Below, piece after piece: positions 8,982 to 18,431 of a stretch of DNA of 64,000 bases. The translations under genes and the position numbers were made by a program. The notes under the pieces are model-generated. The model saw only the letters and a program-made list of their open reading frames with translations. It was not told where the DNA came from and searched no databases. This stretch comes from Aurantiochytrium sp. KH105 (Eukaryota; Sar; Bigyra; Thraustochytrida; Thraustochytriidae), in the NCBI GenBank assembly GCA_003116975.1, contig BGKB01000065.1:124001-188000 (forward strand), written 5' to 3'. The first letter of the stretch is position 1. Every line of letters begins with the position of its first letter.

Positions 8982-11900
8982 TCAATTCTCGCCGCTCCGG
9001 TACTCGCGGTCATCGTCGTCCTCCTCATCGTCCCAATTTTCACCATCACCTCGAAGCGTTCTGCCAGAAATACTTCGCAATACTGCCGCCCATGTTCGCC
9101 GTCGACGCCCCTCAGAAGGCCTGCCAATGCTGCCAGAAGTTGAGCGCGTTGTACGCAGCCGCTCGCTCTTCCATAGACTGTGTCTGCTTCCTAGAAGTGC
9201 CCTCGCGTTAAGCTGGCTTTGTCCTGAAGCAAAAGTTCCTCTTGGAGACAGCTGTGTATCGCGACGCAGAGGCCTCAACGCAGGAAGAACGTAGGGTGTC
9301 AGGCCCATTCCCCAGAAACGCTCCGCATCGGCATGTGCTTTTGCGTCTTTTTCATTTACCTTCCGAATGAACTTGTACGATTCCGAGTCTGCATTTTGGC
9401 CCTCCCGGTTTCTGCTAATTTCCACTAGGTAGTTTTTCAGGTCTTGTTCTGCCTTTCGTACTTCGTCCGTAAACAGCTTTGCTGTAGTACTTTGCGGTGC
9501 ACCCATTGCCTGCTGCGCTGGATCTTGTACAAGAAAGCCCAACTGGTTCTCTTCAGAGAAATATGTTGCGCATCGAGGATAGCGCATGGCCTCCACTGAG
9601 TCTTTGAGGTCCACCGCCACGGCTGCAAGTCGTTCGATGTCGCCATCCGATAGGACGTCCGTCATTGGATCGTGGCCGTACCACGAATCGCTTGATTTCC
9701 ATCTGGCGTCGCCATTTGAGCCATCTGGCCACCATCTTCGGTCACTGGACGCATCCCACAACGAGCCTGCACGGAAAATGTCGTCAAGCTTTCTTCCCTC
9801 AAGGAAGTGACTGCCTGCCTCGACAGCACCATACCTGTAGGTCGAAAGTGAGGGCGAATCGTCGCTCCCTGCCGAGAACCATGGGTGCCAACGATTTGTG
9901 TCACGACCTAGCCCATTCGAGCCGCCTTGGTCTTCACTTCTTCGCGCATTCTCGCTGCTTGTATCATCCTCCTCCTCAAATTGTATCAGCTTTGCTCGCT
10001 CTCCGGTCGCAAGGTTAACGACTTCGAACTGCTCCTCAAGGGCGTGAATTGCCACCCTCACCGCGAACGCGCATTGGTCTCCCCGCTTCGAAGGTTTGAC
10101 TTTGCGCGCACCACTCCAAATGGAGACGGCAGCCTTTTCGCGCGTCGCATGTCGGAAAGACACGTGCTCCTCGAGATCACGCCAAGATAGCCGTCCTAAA
10201 TCTCTCTCTGGTGAATAAGGTCCCCACTTTCTCCGAGCAGGCCAATATTCACGCATGAGATTTTCTGGGAGCTTGTTCGTGAGAGCGAGGCAATTGTGGA
10301 GCTTGGCTGCGAACTTGCAAAATCGAGTCTTGGTCAACGGTAGTGGAACCACACTGCACCGCGTGCACACACGCACCCACGCAGAGCCCTTGCTTTGGCA
10401 TGCTCGGGTGAGAAGATGATCGCAATATGCTGGTGAGTGATCATCGCGCTGGTACCGACAGTAGCATTGCGAACATTTACTGATATTTCCCTCACTAGAA
10501 GGCTCTCCGCGCATTCCCTCTCCTTCGCCCGCACTCCAAAAATCCTCTCCCTCGTGCTCGCACGAAATACACCTGAGACACGGAAGAACTTCGGGCTTGG
10601 CACCGTCAAGGACAGGCTGCTTCCTCATCAAGCGAGGCTGGCCATGTTTCGAGCAAAAGCATTCATCACAGGTCTCGAGATCCACATCGTGGTCGCACCA
10701 GCCTTTGCAGCGAATGCACCGTCCATGAATGGGTTTCTCATCCTTGCCCCGTCTACGTTTGCAGTAAGAACAGATGCAGAGGTCGCAATATCCATCCGCA
10801 CATCGGTCGCTCGCACAGAGAAATCGTTTGTGTTCGATGCAGTAGCATTTCTCGCACTCCTGGGCTGGAACGGGATGGCCGCACTTGCACGGATCAGTGC
10901 ACAAGAGGCACTGACCATCATCCCGTTCCGATGTCTCGGCTCGTCCAAGGTTCACTCGCCGCTTGTGCTTCGAGCAATAGTGGTCCTCGCACTCGTCCGC
11001 CTTTGGGGCTTTCGTATCGCCAGAACCACGATCCTCGATGTCTTGCTGCGACAGCTTCTGCTTGCACTCCGGACAGGGATCCTCGCATGCAGCGCAACGC
11101 CAAAAGCCGAAATTGCCCTTCACCCTGTATCGCGCGTGCGCAGCGCAGTAGTGCGATGCACACATCGTCTTGGCTCGCTTTCTGTCCGACGGGCACTTCT
11201 CACAGGGGTCGGCGCAAATTGGGCATTGCCCATTCGCCTCCACAAGATCGACACTGCCGTCAGTTTCAACGAGACCTTCATTCGTCTTCTTGTGCATTTC
11301 TCCAAAGCACCAGTGAGCGTCGTCATGTCGCGCACACTCTCGGCGAGTTAAGATGCGGTCTTCGCCCTCGTGATCGTGGTGACACGTCGGCTCACCATTG
11401 CAAACGATGCAGCGGCCGTCGTTCTTCGGGGCCTCGCGCTGGTGCTCCACGCAATAATGACCTCGACGAGGCCCTTCGGGCGGACCGTGGCACTCTGTGC
11501 GCGCGTGCATCATCTCGTCGTCAGGTACGCCGAGGTTGATGCAAAATGGACATGGGTCGACGCAGACTTCGCATTCGCACTTGCCATTGCTATCGGGGCG
11601 GCCAAAGCGCACATGTTTCGAGCACCAATGCAACGTGCACTCCTCTTCCCAGCACACATCTTCTTTACGGACTCCGTCCGCGCGACAAGCATTGCAGCCA
11701 AACGAGCAATTCATGCAGATTCGGTCAGCCTCGGGATCAGCCGTATCGAGCTCCTTCGTCTCGCACTCTGGCTTGTGACTTCCAAGATGCGTCGAGTTGC
11801 AGTCCCAACACACGACGGAAGTGGCGCGGTCATGTATCTCACACCAGCACACTTCGCACTCGGAGCGATTGACATGGTGAGCGCAAGTGCACTCTGGACA

Positions 11901-14900
11901 AAGGCCCGTCAAGACATCGAGCTTGACGTCACGGTGATCAGGATTGCTCTGGCAAAAGCACTTGGCACAGCCGCGTTTGTCGCTACGCAGAGGTTCCCCT
12001 TTATGATTCTCTCGCTGACAATAACAGTCCCCGCAATCTAGTCGGTAGACGAGCTCGTGCTGCGGGCACGGATCAGTGCAGATGAGGCAGAGCTTCTCCC
12101 GAGCAGGATCTCTTTCTTGGCCGGGTACAACTCTTGTCTTGATAAGTTGGTGCTTGACGCAGAAACAGACGTCACAGTCTTGGCGAAGCTTCTTGTTGCG
12201 GCCACTGCAATCGCACAGCGGCTCGTTGCTCTCACAGGCTGGACACGCGTTTTCATCACTCTTGAAGAACTTGTGCGTCTTGCAATAGTGAGTTTGACAC
12301 GACTTCCAGAACCTATAGCGGTGATGCTTTTCAGCGCAAGCCCGGCACCGGCCCGGAGATATGGAGAGCGCACATCTCCAATTGGCTCGAAGGAAGAGCA
12401 CGAGCGGGATCACAACGGCCAGCACGACTAGAATCACGAACAGCAGTCCGAATTCACCCGATATGATCGAGGTTGCCAAACTAACCATGGTCGGGGTAGA
12501 AATGCTTGATAAAAGCAAGATCGGTGTTACAGAGACCGCGAAGACGGTACAAAGAACCACGCAAAAGCACACGAGCATCACACTGAGGATGACCAATTCG
12601 ATACCTTGACTCGGTAATCGCTTCGCAAGGACTATTCCTCGCATGTAGTCAATTGCTGCCTTGCTCTTTTCCTTTCTCTCTGTATTTTTCTCTCCGCTTT
12701 TCGCTGTTCTGGAATGATCCTCGGAATGCGCCTTCTTCTTGACGGGAGAAGAGGGCCATCTCGGCAAACGCTTTCTGAAGTTACCAATGCTGCTGGTGTT
12801 GCCGCTGCTGCCAGCAGGAGGTAATGGTGGATGAAGCATGGAAGCAGAGCTGAAGCTTGCGTTTTCTCCTTGCTGCGACCCATCATCGTCATCCTCATTG
12901 GCATAGTCAGCGCCGTTGTCATCAGTATCGACGTCGTCGTCATCGTCGTCGTCGTCGTCGTCATCGTCATCATCGGTATCGTCGTCATTGGCAACATCAT
13001 CATCGATATCGTCACCATCATCACCATCATCATCGATATCGAGTTCGCCATCACCTTCATCATCAGGAAAGGTCCTCTTGAAGGAGCAAAGGGAACGCTG
13101 ATCTCGACAGACAGCGTTGCCATGACGAACAACAATGCAGATCCCGCTCCACAGTCCAGAAATACATGTCCAAAACGTTCTCCCCAGCCAGCACAACCCT
13201 TTCCACAGACGATGCGTAGTATACCATGCGTATTTAACGCCCACGTCGTAGCCCTCTCTTATAAAAGGCAGAAAGAACCATCTCACGGCTCTGCGTGAGA
13301 AGATAAAGTAGCCAAACCAAGACACCATTGCGACTGCGATAGCAATTGTTTTGGCAACAGCCCAGAACTTCCGGTACGGATGCGCTGCGCAAAGGTGCAT
13401 CTGGGCGTACGCTCTTGTCAAGAAATCGACTGGTTTTTCGTCAATCAGCAGAATGGACTCAGGCATTGAGTAGAAAGGCCCGTGCGCAAAGTCTGCCTCT
13501 TCGACCTCGACGAGCAAATCGTAAAGGGTGTCGTAGTCGATGCAACGGCCCGCAAATGGAACTTGGCTGGGAAGTAAATCCGACAGACGAGTACAATTTT
13601 CGTTTCGTGTCGTCCCTGGCCATTCGGACATGATCACCTGCCCCCACACACACAGGCACACAAGCCCGATGCAGATCGCGAGAGTTGGAAGCGCAGAAAA
13701 CCAAAATATGTACGCAGAGACGGCCCACTTTGTGAGAACTTCCTGCACATAATTTGACAGCATCTCCTTCGTATTATATTTTTCGAGTAGCGGATACGCC
13801 TCCCCTTTCATATCTTCCGTCTTTTTTTCAGCGCCATCCGCGCCCAGTATGCTCAGAATGCCGTTCACGCAACCCTTGAAGCTACACCACTTGGGTCGCG
13901 AACAAGCGCATAAGGCGTGACAACAAGGACTGCTAGATCCTGGTCTGCACTTAGAGCGGGCCCATTCACATCGTACGAGACGCCAAAACCAGTCCGTAAC
14001 GCCCCAGCAGCTGAATCGCGGAAACCAAATGCGTCGTCTGAGCCGTGAGAGGGGGCCTGAGCCTGTGTCTGACGCGTCCAACTGACCAGGTGGTCGTCGC
14101 CAATACAACTCCCGCCTGTTCACCATAGTAAAAGCAAAGAACATCATCTCGACCGCATAGTATGCGGCTATCTTGCCTTCGTCTTGCCCTGTGACTTCTT
14201 GCAACTTTTGTTCGATCCCTCTTCGACGTTCCATGAGGGTCTTTCGCTCCTCTTTGAGTTCATTCATTTTTTCAAAGAGATTGTCCATCGGCACTTGCGC
14301 ATCATGCAAAGTATCCTCGTCCACATCACCATTTCGGTCCAGTCCCTCCGTCACTTTATCGAGCGCAGAGAGCAGGATCTCGCTCCGATCTGCAAATTGC
14401 TTCGCTGCCTCCTGAAGGTTCCGATCAAGACTCTGTAGTCTTTCTTCGATATTCTCCAGCTCCCGCTTCTGGGCAACAAATGTTACCGGTGCGAAGCGGA
14501 ACACTTTTGCCGTGCCTGCATTTCTAGAGTCGCGACTTGCGTCATCATCACCAAAGTGCGCGTTTCGTAGATCTCTGAAAGCATTGGTTGTATATGTAAA
14601 ACCAAATGCCGTATCTTTGAGAAAAGCGTACGGCTTTGTTGCGAACTTCATGATCCAGTGACTTTCTCCGCGATATCGCTCGACAGCGTCGATCTCGCGA
14701 AAGCTAAATACGTACTTTGCGAAGGCATCGGCACTTAGATCAGCAAAGTCGTGCATGGTGAGATAAACCATGGCAACATTCAGAATGGGGCGGTAAAGCT
14801 GTGCTTCCTTCTCTTCGTGCAAAGTTTCGCCGAGCCATGATAGCGCAATGAAGACGACAAGACCAAGACCAATGCCAAAGAACATCAAGATGCGCACTTC

Positions 14901-15944
14901 ATCGTCATAGCAGCTTGCCACCTCGTAGAGACTCCCGTCGCGCCAGCTGTCCCAGGACAAGAGGGTATCGGGTGTTCTCGGGTCGAAGATTTGCGAGGCA
15001 AAGGTCCGAGCAGTAATTTTGTCTGCGTTTTGAAGCAGATTTTCCAGTCGTGAGAGATCGGTGCACTCCCCGAGCCAAAGAAACCTGTTTTGGCCACTGG
15101 CCGCGGCGATCTGTCCAAGACCTTGCGTGCACTCAGTCGGTGGCGCGACCGCTCCATCGCAGTCAAAAGCTGGCCAGACCCAGACAAATGCCCACCAGAA
15201 CAAATAGGCGAGGCAGGTGATGAGCACAAGCCCAAAGAGCGCCCAACAGCACCATGACTCAAAGCGTGAGCCTGCGAACTTGGGCAGGTCCTTGAAGCCA
15301 GTCGACTTCTTTTCTCTTTCGTATTTCATACGATCCTGCTCCTCATTGACAATCTCGTCGTCTTCGTCGTCTTCGTCTCCATTTGTGGGAGCGCTGCCAA
15401 GACCATCTCCATTCGCGGCGACTCCGTCGTGCTCGTCCTTACCTTTTCCCGCGTCGTTTTGCTTGTTCTTGCCGCGATTCCAATGAAAAACCTTGCTCAA
15501 CGATGAAAATCTGCTGGACGTACTGCCAGCAGCACTCTTGCTCTTTGCGTACACACTGATTGCTTCGGGCGCATTAGCGTCTCCAGCTTTTCCTCCTCGT
15601 TGTTCTCCAGACTGACCGCCGTCTGGGTCGTCGTCGTGATGCTGACGATCATCCCCACCATCACCGTCATCGCTGAGATCACCGCCCACGTTCGTTTCTT
15701 TGGACGGAACAACTGCGCCGACCTGCTGTGCCACATGTCCATCGCGGTCGTGAACCGAAAGACCATCCTTAGCCCCCTCGACCTCGGCGCCATTGCGCTC
15801 GTCATCTCCAATCTTCTGTACGGTAAAGTTGCCATTAATCTCGCTGTTTCCGCAATCGTCATCTTGCCCCTCGAATCCGGCAGTGAGCGCCTCGTTTTCG
15901 GTGCCCTTGGCAAGCGCCTTACCCTTGCGGGTTGGCCACCGCAT
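8982..15944 (-). CDS. Paralog B: divergent giant membrane protein with twin ectodomains and a Cys/His-rich array
   Basis: The first ATG of this frame (15,944; the frame extends upstream only through a TTG) gives 2320 residues. Layout: acidic hydrophilic N-terminus (1-228), membrane segment 229-262, Cys domain one (about 261-347), membrane segment 351-371, cytosolic part with a coiled coil (about 489-590) and a Trp/Cys-rich patch (634-692). Then come a membrane segment (741-772), Cys domain two, a membrane segment (861-885), a poly-Asp tract (about 962-1012), two strongly hydrophobic segments (1112-1187), a Cys/His-rich array (1190-1870) and a unique hydrophilic tail ending in a Glu/Asp-rich stretch. 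The plan matches paralogs A and C, but sequence identity is low outside the Cys/His motifs and the CKFAAKLHNC block. It has no Trp repeat array and lies inverted between A and C. Function unknown; no known catalytic motif seen. Confidence 0.85.
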   Translation of the reverse strand: MRWPTRKGKALAKGTENEALTAGFEGQDDDCGNSEINGNFTVQKIGDDERNGAEVEGAKDGLSVHDRDGHVAQQVGAVVPSKETNVGGDLSDDGDGGDDRQHHDDDPDGGQSGEQRGGKAGDANAPEAISVYAKSKSAAGSTSSRFSSLSKVFHWNRGKNKQNDAGKGKDEHDGVAANGDGLGSAPTNGDEDDEDDEIVNEEQDRMKYEREKKSTGFKDLPKFAGSRFESWCCWALFGLVLITCLAYLFWWAFVWVWPAFDCDGAVAPPTECTQGLGQIAAASGQNRFLWLGECTDLSRLENLLQNADKITARTFASQIFDPRTPDTLLSWDSWRDGSLYEVASCYDDEVRILMFFGIGLGLVVFIALSWLGETLHEEKEAQLYRPILNVAMVYLTMHDFADLSADAFAKYVFSFREIDAVERYRGESHWIMKFATKPYAFLKDTAFGFTYTTNAFRDLRNAHFGDDDASRDSRNAGTAKVFRFAPVTFVAQKRELENIEERLQSLDRNLQEAAKQFADRSEILLSALDKVTEGLDRNGDVDEDTLHDAQVPMDNLFEKMNELKEERKTLMERRRGIEQKLQEVTGQDEGKIAAYYAVEMMFFAFTMVNRRELYWRRPPGQLDASDTGSGPLSRLRRRIWFPRFSCWGVTDWFWRLVRCEWARSKCRPGSSSPCCHALCACSRPKWCSFKGCVNGILSILGADGAEKKTEDMKGEAYPLLEKYNTKEMLSNYVQEVLTKWAVSAYIFWFSALPTLAICIGLVCLCVWGQVIMSEWPGTTRNENCTRLSDLLPSQVPFAGRCIDYDTLYDLLVEVEEADFAHGPFYSMPESILLIDEKPVDFLTRAYAQMHLCAAHPYRKFWAVAKTIAIAVAMVSWFGYFIFSRRAVRWFFLPFIREGYDVGVKYAWYTTHRLWKGLCWLGRTFWTCISGLWSGICIVVRHGNAVCRDQRSLCSFKRTFPDDEGDGELDIDDDGDDGDDIDDDVANDDDTDDDDDDDDDDDDDDVDTDDNGADYANEDDDDGSQQGENASFSSASMLHPPLPPAGSSGNTSSIGNFRKRLPRWPSSPVKKKAHSEDHSRTAKSGEKNTERKEKSKAAIDYMRGIVLAKRLPSQGIELVILSVMLVCFCVVLCTVFAVSVTPILLLSSISTPTMVSLATSIISGEFGLLFVILVVLAVVIPLVLFLRANWRCALSISPGRCRACAEKHHRYRFWKSCQTHYCKTHKFFKSDENACPACESNEPLCDCSGRNKKLRQDCDVCFCVKHQLIKTRVVPGQERDPAREKLCLICTDPCPQHELVYRLDCGDCYCQRENHKGEPLRSDKRGCAKCFCQSNPDHRDVKLDVLTGLCPECTCAHHVNRSECEVCWCEIHDRATSVVCWDCNSTHLGSHKPECETKELDTADPEADRICMNCSFGCNACRADGVRKEDVCWEEECTLHWCSKHVRFGRPDSNGKCECEVCVDPCPFCINLGVPDDEMMHARTECHGPPEGPRRGHYCVEHQREAPKNDGRCIVCNGEPTCHHDHEGEDRILTRRECARHDDAHWCFGEMHKKTNEGLVETDGSVDLVEANGQCPICADPCEKCPSDRKRAKTMCASHYCAAHARYRVKGNFGFWRCAACEDPCPECKQKLSQQDIEDRGSGDTKAPKADECEDHYCSKHKRRVNLGRAETSERDDGQCLLCTDPCKCGHPVPAQECEKCYCIEHKRFLCASDRCADGYCDLCICSYCKRRRGKDEKPIHGRCIRCKGWCDHDVDLETCDECFCSKHGQPRLMRKQPVLDGAKPEVLPCLRCISCEHEGEDFWSAGEGEGMRGEPSSEGNISKCSQCYCRYQRDDHSPAYCDHLLTRACQSKGSAWVRVCTRCSVVPLPLTKTRFCKFAAKLHNCLALTNKLPENLMREYWPARRKWGPYSPERDLGRLSWRDLEEHVSFRHATREKAAVSIWSGARKVKPSKRGDQCAFAVRVAIHALEEQFEVVNLATGERAKLIQFEEEDDTSSENARRSEDQGGSNGLGRDTNRWHPWFSAGSDDSPSLSTYRYGAVEAGSHFLEGRKLDDIFRAGSLWDASSDRRWWPDGSNGDARWKSSDSWYGHDPMTDVLSDGDIERLAAVAVDLKDSVEAMRYPRCATYFSEENQLGFLVQDPAQQAMGAPQSTTAKLFTDEVRKAEQDLKNYLVEISRNREGQNADSESYKFIRKVNEKDAKAHADAERFWGMGLTPYVLPALRPLRRDTQLSPRGTFASGQSQLNARALLGSRHSLWKSERLRTTRSTSGSIGRPSEGRRRRTWAAVLRSISGRTLRGDGENWDDEEDDDDREYRSGEN
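12910..13060 (-). repeat. Poly-aspartate trinucleotide tract in paralog B
   Basis: GTC/ATC/ATT triplets on the + strand encode a run of Asp broken by Val, Ile and Gly on the minus strand (residues about 962-1012). Length is likely variable between strains. Confidence 0.85.
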
Positions 15945-16445
15945 CTTCACGTTTTTGCTGCCGCTCCGCGACCCTATCTCCGTCGCGTCAGGGTCACGCA
16001 GAGTCGGAGTCCGCAGCCGCTGCCGAGTCCGAGTCCTGCGCAGGAGTCGAAAGTCGATTGCTGCAGCTGCTGCTGGCAGCAGCAGCAATCAACCAAGTGT
16101 CAACGCCAGTGAAAGTTTGGCCTCGTGCGTGCACAAGCAGCACGCGCTGCAGCTGCGCGTGCAGCCTGGAAGCAAGACCGCAATCCTCAGCCACCAGCCA
16201 CGTCCTCGATTTGCATGTTTTCCTTTGCTTTCCTCCTTTGCTTTGCTCTGGTTTGTCTGCACGTTGCCTCGCCTGCCGCCCACCATGGCCAGTGGAGAAG
16301 CTCCTGGCCAAACAGAACACCAGCAGCCCGTCTCGGAGCGGCAGACTCTACGTCAGCGTCTCGCAGAAGCTAGCGTGCTTGCCGCGCTTGACCAAACCTA
16401 GCCCGAAACTCGTCGTCGAGGTCTCGCGAGACGAATCCACTTGTT

Positions 16446-16500
16446 GACGCGACGCGACGCGACGCGACGCGACGCGACGCGACGCGACGCGACGCGACGC
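16446..16500. repeat. (GACGC)11 pentanucleotide array
   Basis: Eleven perfect copies of GACGC. Each unit carries CpG dinucleotides. It faces the TCGAG array 54 bases downstream, to which it is nearly complementary. Confidence 0.97.
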
Positions 16501-16554
16501 GTGCACCCGGTCTCGCAGGCGCCCTAGCCTGGCCTCGCGCCGAGCCAAGCCTGG

Positions 16555-16619
16555 TCGAGTCGAGTCGAGTCGAGTCGAGTCGAGTCGAGTCGAGTCGAGT
16601 CGAGTCGAGTCGAGTCGAG
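16555..16619. repeat. (TCGAG)13 pentanucleotide array
   Basis: Thirteen perfect copies of TCGAG. On the opposite strand the phase can be written GACTC, one base different from the GACGC unit at 16,446-16,500, so the pair forms a long imperfect inverted repeat. Confidence 0.97.
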
Positions 16620-18431
16620 CGTGCCGAGTTGCTGAGCGTGCCGAGTTGTCGAGCTCGGTGCACGGCACCTGGCTGCACCTCCGGCTGGTGCACAGAAAGG
16701 AAGAGGAAAAGGGAGGAAGGAAGACTTCCCGTAAAAGTGTGACTCTTCCTTTTTATTTTCCGTCCGGACCCGGTGCGGCCCCGCGCCAGTGGTGTGGGGC
16801 CGAGCCGCACTGGGTGCAGCGCGCGAGGACTGGTCATAAGACCAGCTCCAGCGCAGCGCCAGCGTTGGTGGCTGGCGTGTGCATGCGAGACAGGCCCGAG
16901 CGGCGTGGTGTGGACAAGCGCTGCGGCTGGCAAGGACAGCGCGCGCGATCGAGCTTGGGGGGCGTCGCGCTTGATTCTTTTCACCTCCAGTGATGGTCAG
17001 CCGGGCTAGCGCAATCCGTACATGGCCGCATGCCACATGCTGATGCTGCAAAAGAACTGCGAAGGAAACAAACAAACCACTCCAAAGCAAACCAAAGCAA
17101 ACCAAGGCGAACGAATGCAAACCAACGTGCACCGCGCAAAGATCGCAGACGTGCGGACGAACGGACGGAGGAGCTGTCGGAGGCGGCAAGCTGCAGCTGC
17201 AGGCTGCAGGCTGCGGCCGCGACGGTCGGCCCGGCCAGCGATCTCCGTGGCGTTCTTGAGAACTTTGGACGAGCAAGACATGCCGACCGACCAACCAATC
17301 GATCAAGCCCCCACTGTCCGTCAAGCAACAGCCACACCACAAGCGGCCGCGGTGCGGGCAAAGGTTGGCACTGCACGCGGCAGCGGCAGCAGGCTGCAGT
17401 GCAGCTGCTGGCTCGATGGAAGCCACACTAGCTCGCGAACAAGCGATCCTGGCTGCGAGGCACGCTGCAGCTGGAGATGAAATGCTGGCTCGATCATCCG
17501 CAGCCGCCAAGTTTTTGATTGATTGGTGGTCATTGGGGCTTACTGGCTGGCTGACTTCAGCCGCGAATGGTTGGTCGGTCGGTCGGTCATCTGCCCCAAA
17601 ATCTCCAGGAAGGCACAGAGCTCTGTGCCGATTGGTTAGCCACTGCCAGTGACGCGTGGTGTCCACGGAGCGGAATCAAGGCGGCTTGCGGAAGCTCCAA
17701 AGGCCGCCGAAAGTGCTTTTTCTAGTCGCGCTCGGAGCCATCCAAGCGGTGCCGAAACCTGAGGGAGCAACAAACGCCACGGCGAGGCGCGACGCTGCGC
17801 TCGCTGCCTGCAGCGCGCCTTGCACACGCACACGCACGCGCCGCTACGCGACCCTAATCCTCCCCCCCCCTTCTGCGGCCGCTGCCGCGCGCGGGCTCAA
17901 GGCTTGTGACGGCGCTCATGGCGAGCGCGCTGCGCCATGGCGCCATGGCGCCATGACGCCAGCGACCCCGCGCGCGCGGCGCAGCGACGGCCGCAGCGAC
18001 GTGGCCGGCGGTACGCGAGCAGCCTGCTGCGGCGAGCTTGTGCGCGAATGGTCGCTTCGTTGTCTGCTGCTGCTCGCGTGGGTGCGTAGGGCCGCCGTCG
18101 TTAGTGGCCGTGCACATAATTTGTTTTTATTACACCCCGCACACACCCCTCAGGAAGTGAGCAAGAGCTTAGGGACGGCTTTTGGCACAAGCTCGCGTCC
18201 GCCTGCGCATGCACTTCGGATCGGCGCGAGACGGAGTTCGGGGGCGAGCACGCCGTGATGAGCTCCTCCCACCGCATCGATTTTGTGGCTTTGGAAGAAG
18301 GGGGGGGGAAGTAGGCTGGCCCGGGGTCGAGAGAAGTTACGAGAGCAACACTCTGTTGGCTGAGCACGATTGCGTGGAAATTGAGGGCCATCGATGGCGT
18401 GGGCTCGGGGCGTTGACAAAGAGATAGATCG

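Larger units (their letters stand above)
15945..18431. other. Divergent intergenic region between paralogs B and C
   Basis: Both flanking giant genes read away from this 2.5 kb stretch, so it should hold both promoters. The first 300 bases include a CAAAG-type tract (minus-strand sense, about 16,215-16,255). Then come two pentanucleotide arrays and, from about 17,090, DNA that aligns in patches with 280-1769 upstream of paralog A. No open frame here is conserved between the two copies, so none is called. Confidence 0.65.

Noticed and set aside
15600-16447. + strand frames over the N-terminus and promoter of paralog B
   Set aside because: They are antisense to a well-supported coding region and are not conserved.
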